A stretch of 64,000 bases of DNA, taken from NCBI GenBank assembly GCA_002077065.1, contig NAJO01000026.1, positions 124,001 to 188,000 on the forward strand, in the 5' to 3' direction. Positions 19,895 to 28,567 of this stretch are shown one piece after another. The number at the start of each line of letters is the position of its first letter. Position 1 is the first letter of the stretch. The notes beneath the pieces were generated by a model, which saw nothing but the letters and a program-made list of their open reading frames with translations, did not search any database and was not told the origin of the DNA. Origin of the DNA: Cryoendolithus antarcticus (lineage: Eukaryota > Ascomycota > Dothideomycetes > Cladosporiales > Cladosporiaceae). The position numbers and the translations under genes were made by a program.

Positions 19895-21964
19895 CTACAT
19901 AGCCGTCCTTGCGATCTCATCCACCATAGCCTTGACATTCGCAAGCTCATTGGGATCGTCAGGCCGCCACCTGTCCTGAATCTGGTCATACACCTCCTGC
20001 ATGCGCGCTCTCCCTTTGCATTGGTAGAAAGCTCTCAACACAGTCGTAGCCATGGCCGCTGTGATAACGGGAGTACGTCGATCGTACGAATCTTCCACAT
20101 CATCATCAGGTGCAAAGTCTTGATCTTCCATCTCCGAGACTCCTTCCGCAGCCTCGATATCTGCGAGCGTTCCGTTTCGGGCGTCAGATTCATGATCGAG
20201 CTCATCTGAAGCCGGCTGCGGAGGAGCAGGTGCTGGCTTCGCCTCCAACATGGCATCGAGAAAGTCCTGCCAAAAGCCCTCAAGCGCACTCGGGCTCCAA
20301 AGAGTCCAGGAATAGCCGCCATGCACACGGAAACCGAAGAAGATGTGGTAATACACCGAGCCAAGCATAGGGATGTCAAGCTCTTTGCACTCTTCGAGAA
20401 GCTCGAGAATCCTGCCCATGTCTCCGGAATCTCGAGCATGATGTCGAAGCAATATGCGATAAGTGCGCGGCGTCGGCGCAATCGGGCTCTGTCGTTGGAT
20501 CTCCTCGCGCTTGTCAACATCGGCAAAACTCCCACCGAAGAAGGATGCTTCATGCGTAGTGCGGTCTTCACGCAGCTGTTTGCCGGTCTGGTTCAGGAGT
20601 CTTGCTAGCTTGCGCTGACCTTGCCAGTGAGCAGGGCCCCGCGTACCGTACTTCTCTTCATGTAGTCGTTTCATACGCTCGAAGACGTGCTCGGCTGCGG
20701 GTGCTTCGCCTGCTTGCAGTAGCGAGCGGATCACGCAGTTCATGACTGCGCTGTCGACGATCTCGCCGGCATTGACGAGGTTGTTGAAGGCTCGTCGCAC
20801 TTCGTCACCGTTGCCGCGCATGCCGGCGTAGTAGATCTGCGTGATACGGAAATATCTGTCCAGTTCAAGACTGCGTGCTCGGAGTTCGTTGAAGATGGTG
20901 TCCGCGAGAGCAAACCGTCCAGCCTTGATTGCAATGTAGTATAGGATGTTGAACGTGACATGATTCGCCTCGATGCCCTTCTGCTCCATGCGCATCCAGA
21001 GCTCTACAGCGGCCTTGACTTCTTCAGTCGTAATGTGTCTCGAACCTCGGCCAGTGAAGTTGATGGCTGTGCTCCATTGCAGAACCTCCATGTTGATGTC
21101 CTCGGCAACACACTCCTCCAGGAGTGTAAGATATGGATTCCTGGGCACCTTTGCGTTTGCCCAAGTAAATTCGACGAAAGCAAGGTGCGCGAAGAGCGCT
21201 CGGAGCTCCTTGTCGCTCAGATATCTTGGTCGAGGCGTAGGCAGCCGTCGATAGTTCTCCCAGAGTTGATAGACTTGACTTGTCCCAGGCTCGCGAAGCA
21301 GTCGGCGGCGCAGCCTTTTCAGATCGCGTTTGGCGGGCACATGCGCGGCATCTTTCAGCTCCATCACCTTGCGCGACGCATATGGCGGGCTATCCTCTTG
21401 CTCGGCTGTAAGCACCAGTCGAGGCGCGAGAGGGTAGTCCTGCTTCGTGGTCGTTGGCGGGCGTTGCAGTCCAAATTTGGGCTTGTCCCACATGTCCGAG
21501 GGCAGGCCATACGTATTGACTAGGTCGAGGTACTCGTCCTTGGTGATGGTGGGCTCGGCATCATCGTCTCTCACCACCACGGCAGCAGCTGTGGCAGGCC
21601 CCAGATGCTGTCCGGCGATCGTGAAGTGGCGCCTGGTCTCCCTCACCTGACCGTGAACCCTGTTGTGCGATTGCTGCGTCGTTCTTCGAGCAGTCCCATA
21701 CCAAATTGGCCTCTCCGCGTGGCTCCTACAACTTCCCGCCGCCACTAATCCACTGATAAAGATCTCCTCGAGGCTCCGTTCTCGCCTAGGTCGCCGCCTC
21801 ACTACACCAGTCGCCGTGCATCTTTGGACTTCATGCTGTGTCCTGTCACCGACACCTCGGCCTCGCGGCGGATGTGATGGTATCGCAGTGTATACCCCCA
21901 CTGCTACTCTCTTTGACGCCGCGATTGAAGTCTGTGGTCGAATGAAGGAGCCGAAGAGGGACAT
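19895..21964 (-). CDS. Mitochondrial pentatricopeptide-repeat protein
   Basis: This is a single exon of 689 aa. The N-terminus is Arg/Ser/Ala-rich and poor in acidic residues, consistent with mitochondrial import. From about residue 300 onward, helix pairs of the PPR type occur, for example TFNILYYIAIKAGRFALADTIFNEL, seen with spacing near 35 residues, and MNCVIRSLLQAGEAPAAEHVFERM (quoted in pieces below 20 residues elsewhere; here only as landmarks: TFNILYYIAIKAG, AVMNCVIRSLLQAG, TYRILLRHHARDSG). Fungal PPR proteins of this length bind mitochondrial transcripts, as Neurospora CYA-5 does for cox1. The target here is unknown. The start lies 351 bp from the divergent mS23 gene. Confidence 0.8.
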   Translation of the reverse strand: MSLFGSFIRPQTSIAASKRVAVGVYTAIPSHPPRGRGVGDRTQHEVQRCTATGVVRRRPRRERSLEEIFISGLVAAGSCRSHAERPIWYGTARRTTQQSHNRVHGQVRETRRHFTIAGQHLGPATAAAVVVRDDDAEPTITKDEYLDLVNTYGLPSDMWDKPKFGLQRPPTTTKQDYPLAPRLVLTAEQEDSPPYASRKVMELKDAAHVPAKRDLKRLRRRLLREPGTSQVYQLWENYRRLPTPRPRYLSDKELRALFAHLAFVEFTWANAKVPRNPYLTLLEECVAEDINMEVLQWSTAINFTGRGSRHITTEEVKAAVELWMRMEQKGIEANHVTFNILYYIAIKAGRFALADTIFNELRARSLELDRYFRITQIYYAGMRGNGDEVRRAFNNLVNAGEIVDSAVMNCVIRSLLQAGEAPAAEHVFERMKRLHEEKYGTRGPAHWQGQRKLARLLNQTGKQLREDRTTHEASFFGGSFADVDKREEIQRQSPIAPTPRTYRILLRHHARDSGDMGRILELLEECKELDIPMLGSVYYHIFFGFRVHGGYSWTLWSPSALEGFWQDFLDAMLEAKPAPAPPQPASDELDHESDARNGTLADIEAAEGVSEMEDQDFAPDDDVEDSYDRRTPVITAAMATTVLRAFYQCKGRARMQEVYDQIQDRWRPDDPNELANVKAMVDEIARTAM

Positions 21965-22315
21965 GAAGCGCCGGACATGTTGCTGCAGACTTCAAGGGCA
22001 TCGTAGCAGCATAGTGAGATAATCGGCTGCTACGAACACATTGTCGCGTGATGGTAGGGATGCTGTGCAAGGCCGCCAATGGGTCCCTTGGTCCATCGAT
22101 ATGCCAAGACATTGAACGCTCCCCCGAACTCCGCTGCCTCGATGGTGGACGAGATCAATGCATAATCACATACACACAGTGTGTTACATTTCGAATTGCT
22201 ACACTCATTCGAAGCGCTCCCCAGCATCTCAAAGACGGTGCAAAGCACATTCCACTGCACCGCACAGCCAGGCTACGCCCATTGAAATAGAGACTCTCCC
22301 AAACACCCGCCCACA
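21965..22315. promoter_or_regulatory. Bidirectional promoter between two mitochondrial-protein genes
   Basis: The 351 bp separate the divergent starts of the PPR protein and mitoribosomal mS23. Both products are expected in mitochondrial gene expression, so shared regulation is plausible. I did not identify a specific binding site. Confidence 0.4.
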
Positions 22316-23149
22316 ATGGGCCGGTATAACCTCTCAGCGCAACGAGTCCACAAACACGCCTCCCAACTCCTCGAAGCAAACCGCATATCTGCACCACCGC
22401 CCTGGTACGACACCATAGCCACCTTCCCACCCTCAGCCATACTCGTCCGACCCATCTTCCAACGTCCGACAATACGAAAAGCAACAAGAAAGCCTTCAAA
22501 GCTTTTCAGTCCGGTGAAGCTAGGCTATGAAGAAGACAGACTACGATGGGAGTACTTCAATGATCACCCATGGGAGCTAGCGCGACCTCGAGTATTGCTG
22601 GAGAATGACGGACGAGATCACGAGAAGTGGGACTGGAGTCATGCATTATGTCAGCCCGAGACGCGAGAAGTAGGCGAGGCTGGAGTGAATGCGTGGATGC
22701 GGATGCAGCAGCGAAGTCAAGCCAGCCGGCCGCTGAATGGAGAGGCTGTGGTGCAGAGACAAATGTGGCTTATGAGGCATGAGAATATGAGCGAGGCGAA
22801 GGCGTATGATGCTGCGAGAAAGGAGCTCTACCGGGCAAGGCATCTGCAGGAGACTGAGCAAAGAGTTGCGAAAGAGGAGGCAATGCATTATGGTGCGTAC
22901 TTCGGCAAATCGCCGCTGGAGGTGGGTATGCAATTGGAGGATGCGCAGTGGGAGAATTGGAAGGCGTGGGCGGAGAAGGAGACGACAGCTCTCAAGGCCT
23001 TGCAGGGCAGCGCATATACTGGGATGGAGGTGGACTCGGCGTTGGATACGCCTGAGGTCGCCGAGGAGGAAGTACAAGAGCTTGCGGGGGATGTACCTGG
23101 CAGTCGAGCTGGGCAAAGTGCTAGAGGAGGAGTTGCAGTACATCCATAA
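22316..23149 (+). CDS. RSM25: Mitochondrial small ribosomal subunit protein mS23
   Basis: This is a single exon of 277 aa. It starts MGRYNLSAQRVHKHASQLLE, then APPPWYDTIATFPPSAILVRP, the characteristic N-terminus of fungal Rsm25/mS23. The middle has FEE-type charged helices and MSEAKAYDAARKELYRAR. The C-terminus is acidic and ends GGVAVHP. An overlapping frame near 23095-23150 could give a different C-terminus by splicing at GTACAAG, but the direct frame ends in the motif I expect for the family. Confidence 0.85.
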   Translation: MGRYNLSAQRVHKHASQLLEANRISAPPPWYDTIATFPPSAILVRPIFQRPTIRKATRKPSKLFSPVKLGYEEDRLRWEYFNDHPWELARPRVLLENDGRDHEKWDWSHALCQPETREVGEAGVNAWMRMQQRSQASRPLNGEAVVQRQMWLMRHENMSEAKAYDAARKELYRARHLQETEQRVAKEEAMHYGAYFGKSPLEVGMQLEDAQWENWKAWAEKETTALKALQGSAYTGMEVDSALDTPEVAEEEVQELAGDVPGSRAGQSARGGVAVHP

Positions 23150-23470
23150 GGTACGTACGATCCCAGCACCAACCTTGCACACTACGCTGCCTTTCATCAT
23201 GCTATCATATCTTGTCTGCGAAACAAATATTGCGCACGTGATTGCGTTTAGACCTCGTGTGCCCGGCTCGGTCCGGGCACGCGTCTCTGCACTTTCACCT
23301 TGACTTCATCCTGCATGCATCAACGTGCGACAAATGCACATCCACTTAGTCGCTCGTCGCACTTGCTGACCCCTTGTAGACCTGGACTCCGGATCATGTG
23401 ACCATCGCCTCACTACCCTTGACCGTACCTTTGGCCAGGGGTACTATCCAATCACAGCGCGGCTTCGACC
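23150..23470. other. Intergenic, promoter of RecQ-like gene
   Basis: The 321 bp are between same-strand genes. I see no gene, repeat or RNA. Confidence 0.5.
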
Positions 23471-24990
23471 ATGCCTGGTCTTCCTGTCAAGAGGCTTGGT
23501 CAGACTTGGGAGTTGGAGCTGACCTTACGGAAAGTCTTCGGCAAGACCAGCTTCAGGTGAGATCATATCTCCTTCTCCACGTCAATAGACAACGCTGACA
23601 ACAAGGAAGACCTACCCAGCGAGAAGTCATCGAAGCTGCGCTTGAGGGCCATGATGTCTTTCTCCAGGCTGCCACCAGCTTCGGCAAGAGTCTTTGCTTT
23701 CAGCTACCTGCTATCGTGGACCACGGCATCACTATCGTCATCTCGCCACTGCTGGCACTCATGAACAACCAGATAGCATCACTACGAGCAGCTGGAATCA
23801 ATGTCGCAACGATCAACAGTACGATTCCTTTCTCTGTCAAATCGGCTATCATGGATGATCTGAAGTGCGGTCACCCTCAGATTCGCCTGCTTTACGTCAC
23901 GCCAGAATACTGCGCACTTGACAACTTCCGGAAGCACTTGCATATGGTGCATGAGCAACGAGAACTTGCACGCATCGCCGTAGACGAGGCACATTGCATC
24001 TCTGAATGGGGGCACGACTTCAGGCCGAGTTTCAAGCAACTCGACTACTTCCGCAAAGAGTTCCCAGATGTTCCGATCATCTGTTGCACAGCGACGGCCA
24101 CGAGTCGTGTGCGGGAAGATGTCATCAGTGTGCTTGGTCTGGATCCGGCGAAGATCAAGTCCTTTACGATGACGACTAGTCGACCGAACTTGCACTTTGA
24201 GGTCCGTTTCAAGTGTGACGAGGAGGACCACTACCCGGACTTCCTGGCTTGGCTACGCAGCACCCACGAGCGACGAGCCAACAATCCTGCACGATCACAA
24301 GAGCTGACCCAACGCGCTGAACGAGCGACCAACGTTCCAGGTATCATCTACACCCTCTTTCGTAAGGACACGGAATCATTGGCAGCACGACTTCAGTCGG
24401 ACGGCATTGGCGCGAAACCATATCATGCAGGTCTCACAAATGAGCAGAAGGACGATCACCTGCAAGGCTGGGTCGCCAATCGCGAAGGTTACGATGTGAT
24501 CGTCGCCACCACTGCGTTCGGTATGGGCATCGACAAGGAGAACGTACGCTTCGTCGTCCACTGGCAGATCCCAAAGTCTTTCGAAGGCTTCTACCAAGAA
24601 GCTGGCCGAGCAGGTCGAGATGGCAAAGCGTCTATCTGTATGCTCTACTACAGCCGCGAAGACCGCGATCGCGCTGCTCTGCATATGCAGCGTGATATGG
24701 AGAAGGAGCAGCAGAAGCGGCAGGGTGCAGCACGGAGTCATCAGGTCACTGCGAACAAAGTAAAGAGTCTGCAAGCTCTGATCGCGTACTGCGAGAGCAC
24801 GGGCAGCTGTCGGCACAAGCTGATCTCTCAGTACTTCGACGATGCAGCGGAAGCGCCTTGTGACTGGGCCTGCGACTTCCACAAGGACCGGAAACTGCTT
24901 AAGAAGCGGAAAGATAAGGGTCTGGCGAGTGAGGAGTGGTGTTCAACGCAACGGCAGACGGGGGCGTATGGGTATGATGAGTATGATTGA
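23471..24990 (+). CDS. Compact RecQ-family DNA helicase
   Basis: Exons 23471-23556 and 23610-24990, with a 53-bp GTGAGA...GAAG intron and a CTGAC branch site, give 488 aa. It is a 3'-5' ATP-dependent helicase. Motif 0 spans the splice (FGKTSF|RPTQREVIEAAL). Walker A is FGKS at about 53-56, DEAH is at 154-157 followed by CISEWGHDFRP, motif V is TTAFGMGIDK, and motif VI is QEAGRAGRDG at about 358. The zinc-binding part of the RQC domain has Cys near 423, 429, 448 and 452. There is no winged-helix/HRDC tail and no long N-terminus, so it is much shorter than Sgs1/BLM-type proteins and close to a bare helicase core. A lagging-tail exon downstream was not found. Confidence 0.9.
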
Positions 24991-25110
24991 TGGCCACGCC
25001 GGAGCGCAACGGACTGTAAGATCAGTAGAGCGTAGACTATATGACATATGACTTCTGTACACCGTCCTCGTCTCGTACTTGGCAGTACTGTACGGACTGT
25101 GTGTGTGGTC

Positions 25111-25138
25111 CTAAGGCGTCCAAAAATTGACGCCTTAG
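25111..25138. repeat. Perfect 10-bp inverted repeat with 8-nt loop
   Basis: CTAAGGCGTC and GACGCCTTAG are exact reverse complements around CAAAAATT. The hairpin lies 121 bp after the RecQ-like stop, so it may form in that transcript's 3' UTR. Its role is unknown. Confidence 0.8.
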
Positions 25139-25405
25139 ATATCAGGCATCAGTTTCTATCGCCTTGGCACTTGCACCTCCCACAAGATAAACTTCTACCT
25201 CGCGTTCACTCACAACACCACATCCCCGGCCTCATCTCCTTCACAACACCACATTCACGTCACCACTCATACACCGCCATCTGCACAAGCCCCACCACGT
25301 TCACCTTCACAGCACCGCTTCACCTTACCCCCCGCCCCCACCGTCGGTGTGTAAGATCACCGACTCCAATCCAGCACATCGGCAACTTTGTGACTGCGAT
25401 GCCAT

Positions 25406-26170
25406 CCGCCTTTGAGTAACATCACTGGCAAACCGCTACAGAGGAAACTCTGTTGCACTCAAATTCGCCACAGAGGAAACCCTGTGGCACCCATCCATCA
25501 CAGAGGCAACTCTCCGATGCGACACCATCCGCCTTTGAGTAACATCACTGGCAAAGAAGCACTGGGAGCTCGCATGCTGGCGTGACGCCACGAGTAAGCC
25601 CACCAGCATTGAGAAAGCGCCCGGAGCACTTCCTGACGCGAACGCGTCTCTAGGTTGTCACTTCGCGGCTGCACAGAGACGTTCCAGGTGTGTCCGGCGG
25701 AGGATTCTTCGAACGGCCATGCTTGCAACGATGACACTGCGTCTTCGAGGACTCCGACCTGGGGTCCCTTGTGGGCTGCACCCATCCGCCTTTGCGTTAC
25801 ATCACTGGCAACCGAGAGCCTCAGAGCTTGCTCTTCGGCGGACCGTCGTTGAGTGGGCTCCGAAGCTCTCAACCCGCTCCTTCGAGGCTTCCCAATACTG
25901 CGGTTCCTCGTCGGTTGCATCCAACCGCCTTTGAGTAACATCACTGGCACAATCCACTAGTGATTAGCTTCTCTAGTTCCCAATTGGTGACTCACGTCTC
26001 CAACACCAACCGCCTTTGAGTAATATCACTGGCAAAACCCGCTGCACAACAAGGACTTCTCTTCAAAGCATTGGAAGTCCGCGGCACCAGAACCGACCTC
26101 AGCATCCCTCGCTTCGGGGGCTTGCTAGGCTGGCTTCTACCACCCGCCTTTGAGTAACATCACTGGCAAA
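25406..26170. repeat. Interspersed array of six conserved 27-bp repeats
   Basis: The core GCCTTTGAGTAACATCACTG, usually preceded by CC and followed by GCAA, occurs at about 25406, 25529, 25786, 25925, 26010 and 26144, always in the same orientation. Four core copies are identical; the third differs at two bases (TTTGCGTTAC) and the fifth at one (TAATATC). Start-to-start spacings are 123, 257, 139, 85 and 134 bp, and the spacers are unlike each other. The uneven spacing, unrelated spacers and eukaryotic setting exclude a CRISPR array. Several spacers contain inverted repeats, for example GGACTTC/GAAGTCC near 26055-26085 and CATGCTGG/CCAGCATT near 25573-25615. Confidence 0.85.
25438..25514 (+). 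repeat. Three tandem hairpins with GNRA-type loops
   Basis: A 30-32-bp tandem repeat contains CAGAGGAAAC, CAGAGGAAAC and CAGAGGCAAC at about 25439, 25471 and 25501. The first folds as ACAGAG-GAAA-CTCTGT (25438-25453), the second as GCCACAG...CTGTGGC with an inner G-GAAA-C (25467-25488), and the third as AGAG-GCAA-CTCT. All three loops fit GNRA on the plus strand. It fills the spacer between array copies one and two. Confidence 0.7.
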
Positions 26171-26536
26171 ACCCAAAGGAGGATGGAACAGGAAAATTAG
26201 ACTGATCAAAACTTCTTTGACTGTCGCCTGTGGTACTTGTCCCTATCGAGCGATCTTTGAGCATGTCTCGAGGGTGTCTCAAAGCTACATCATGTCCATG
26301 GCCTTGCACTACTGCCTTGCGACTCATTACTACTTTCATCATGGCATTGGCGATTGCTGGTGCGTGGAGAAGAACGCTCTTCACTGGCGTTGGATGAACT
26401 CGCGCAGTGTAGCGGATGTCCAATGCTGTCATTACTATTCGAGAACTCCAATATCCCACCCATCACTGTCGCTTTTGCCCTGATCCGTCGAACGCCATTC
26501 CGTTCCCAATCCATCGCCCAAGCCTATTGATGTCTC

Positions 26537-27895
26537 TCACGCCTCCACCTCCTCAACCTCAACCCCCCACTCATGCGCCTCCTTCCCATACATGATATTG
26601 CTCAACCACGACTTCAGCATCTTCGCATAGTCGCCGCTCTCGCCTTGCACAGGCACCTCAACGTCCCTGCCTCTGAAGTGAATCAACCCCACAGGCGCAA
26701 CGAAGAACGCCGTGCCCGCTGCGAAAGCCTCAACCAATCGCCCTTCATCCGCTGCTTCGAGCAAGTCGTGCATGGTGAACTTTCGCTCTACGACTTCCAC
26801 GGCTTCGAGACTGCCTTGAGGTGATGTGAGCCGCTCGCGAGCAAGGTCGAGGATGGATGCGCGTGTCACGCCTTCCAAGATGATGCGCTCGGTCAGCGGC
26901 GCAGTGACGAGCTCGAGCTTGTTGGTAGACTTATTCCGCCATACGACGAAGAAGTTCGATGCGCCGGCTTCAGTGACATTGCAGTCTTCCCCGAAGAGCC
27001 AGAGTACTTGATCGAAACCGCGTGCTCGCGCCTCGCCTTGCGCAACAAGAGAGGGACCGTAATTTGCTCCGAGTTTCGCGTAGCCGAACCCACCGGGCCA
27101 GGCGCGAATGCTGTCTTCATTGCTCGCTAGTAGCTTCAACCCCTGGATTTCCTTCTTCGTCTCGCTGTGGCCGTTTCCGTTCGCTGCACCAGCTAGCGCT
27201 GGAGGAGCGGGCGTAGCGAGGGAGCGCGACATATCCGGGAAGCAGGCCAAGATAACATAAAGCAGTGCTTCTTTCGGTCGCTGCACGCCGAGCGCAGGGT
27301 CGGTAGAAATCATCGTGGGGCGAATGTAAAGGAACGAGCCCTTGGCCGAGGAAGCCGGGAGCCACTTCGCGCCATCTCTAGCGCAAAGCGCGATGATCAT
27401 CTTCTCCAGCTCCTTGGCATCGAAATCCGGCAGCGCGATACGAGCGCAAGATCGACGCATCCGCTCGCAATTCCGCGATGGGCGGAAAAGGCGCAGCTTC
27501 CCATCGTTGCCACGATACAGCTTCAGTCCCTCGAAACACTCAGTCGCGTAGTGCAGCACCGACGCCGTGGGCATGATTGAGAAAGGTCCGTACGGTTTCA
27601 GCTCTGGCGCTTCCCAGCCTGACGTCGACGTCCAGCGCGCGGTGACCATGTGGTCTGTGCAGGTTTTCTGGGCCATGACTTCGGGGCTGTTGGGCTCGGG
27701 GACTTCGCGGGGCGTTTGGCATTGCGTGAAGGTCATGCGGGAGGCGTCTAAAGGGGAGAGAGAGGTGTCGCCATGGCCGTTGGTGGCGGGTTGCTGATGT
27801 TTGATCCCAGCGGCTGTGAGGCTTGATGCTGCGGTTGTTGAGGTCGGTGTTGATGTGCCCGAGGATTCTGGCGTGGGGAGGAGTGAGGGAGCCAT
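26537..27895 (-). CDS. Branched-chain amino acid aminotransferase
   Basis: This is a single exon of 452 aa, a class IV PLP enzyme that interconverts Leu/Ile/Val and their 2-oxo acids using 2-oxoglutarate/glutamate. Visible motifs are LHYATECFEGLKLYRG, RPSRNCERMRRSC, FLYIRPTMIST, RAWPGGFGYAKLGANYGPS with the PLP lysine at about residue 274, and EAGASNFFVVW. The first 50 residues are Ser/Thr/Pro-rich without a clear mitochondrial presequence, so it may be cytosolic like yeast Bat2. A Pro/Ala/Gly-rich insertion (PAPPALAGAANGNG) precedes the active-site lysine segment. Some paralogues of this family serve secondary metabolism; nothing nearby suggests a cluster. Confidence 0.92.
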   Translation of the reverse strand: MAPSLLPTPESSGTSTPTSTTAASSLTAAGIKHQQPATNGHGDTSLSPLDASRMTFTQCQTPREVPEPNSPEVMAQKTCTDHMVTARWTSTSGWEAPELKPYGPFSIMPTASVLHYATECFEGLKLYRGNDGKLRLFRPSRNCERMRRSCARIALPDFDAKELEKMIIALCARDGAKWLPASSAKGSFLYIRPTMISTDPALGVQRPKEALLYVILACFPDMSRSLATPAPPALAGAANGNGHSETKKEIQGLKLLASNEDSIRAWPGGFGYAKLGANYGPSLVAQGEARARGFDQVLWLFGEDCNVTEAGASNFFVVWRNKSTNKLELVTAPLTERIILEGVTRASILDLARERLTSPQGSLEAVEVVERKFTMHDLLEAADEGRLVEAFAAGTAFFVAPVGLIHFRGRDVEVPVQGESGDYAKMLKSWLSNIMYGKEAHEWGVEVEEVEA

Positions 27896-28567
27896 TGTGG
27901 GTGATGAGATGGGTTTGCCCCAAACTTGATGTTGCCTATCTATTGGGTTGGATGGGGGGTCTGGAAGTCAGACAGAAAAAGGGGTTGAGCAAGAAGTATA
28001 TGTAGTCAATGGTAAAGAGAAAGGTGAAGTCAACAAGAAAGTTCCTACACTTCCTCCCTTGCACGGAAAGCGGCAGAGACTGTGACTCTTATCGCTTTGC
28101 ATTGGCCATCAGCCCCGGCCTTGACACTACAAGCCCGCCCTACGATGCGACATGACGATAGAATTCCTTCTGGGCAACGAATATCGGAGATGAAAGACGT
28201 CGTGAGGCGTTGGCGCGCACTCTTGTTATCACTGAAATTTCCCTCGGTCAATGGGTGTGTTGCTTTCGACCGCCACAAGCCGATGGCAGCCGGACCATTG
28301 TACCCTAACCCTGCGTGCCTGAAACCGATATCGCAAAAGTCGACTCGGCTCAAGCAGTGGATGAGAATGCGAACGAGAACACGGGCTAATGTACGGTGTG
28401 AAGTGAGGGGCCCGTATTAGAAATGTCCAATTCACATGGGTATCTCAACATTAGCCAGCTAATCTCCGTGCGTGTCCGCTTTTCACTCCCATCATCAGAT
28501 CGTGATCATCGTCGACCCAAACCCCTCATAAGCCAGCGGCATTCCCATCGCTTCGTCGACTCATATC
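27896..28567. other. Intergenic, about 0.67 kb
   Basis: This is the promoter of the aminotransferase and the 3' flank of the next minus-strand gene. The short frames here lack support. Confidence 0.5.

Larger units (their letters stand above)
24991..26536. other. Non-coding stretch with repeats and hairpins
   Basis: No gene is supported over 1.5 kb between the RecQ-like helicase and the aminotransferase. It holds a perfect 10-bp hairpin (25111-25138), a CA/pyrimidine-rich segment (about 25160-25360), tandem tetraloop hairpins (25438-25514) and six copies of a conserved 27-bp sequence (25406-26170). A 150-codon minus-strand frame across the array reads the repeat in different phases and is not believable as a gene. 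Confidence 0.6.

Noticed and set aside
23095..23303. Alternative C-terminus of mS23 in another frame (AVELGKVLEEELQYIHK)
   Set aside because: Helical in appearance, but it needs a 32-bp intron and a wrong join phase; the direct frame ends in GGVAVHP, as I expect for the family.
25498..25950. 150-codon minus-strand reading frame across the repeat array
   Set aside because: Copies of the repeat are read in different phases, giving unrelated peptides from the same DNA, and there is no other coding signal. The frame is probably a by-product of GC-rich repeats.
25406..26170. CRISPR array
   Set aside because: The genome is fungal, spacers vary from about 60 to 230 bp and no cas-like genes are present.
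25406..26170. Cluster of C/D box snoRNAs on the minus strand
   Set aside because: The repeat reads GTGATGT on the minus strand, one base off a C box, but matching D boxes (CTGA) occur in only some spacers and at irregular distances, and snoRNAs would not share a 27-bp block outside the box.
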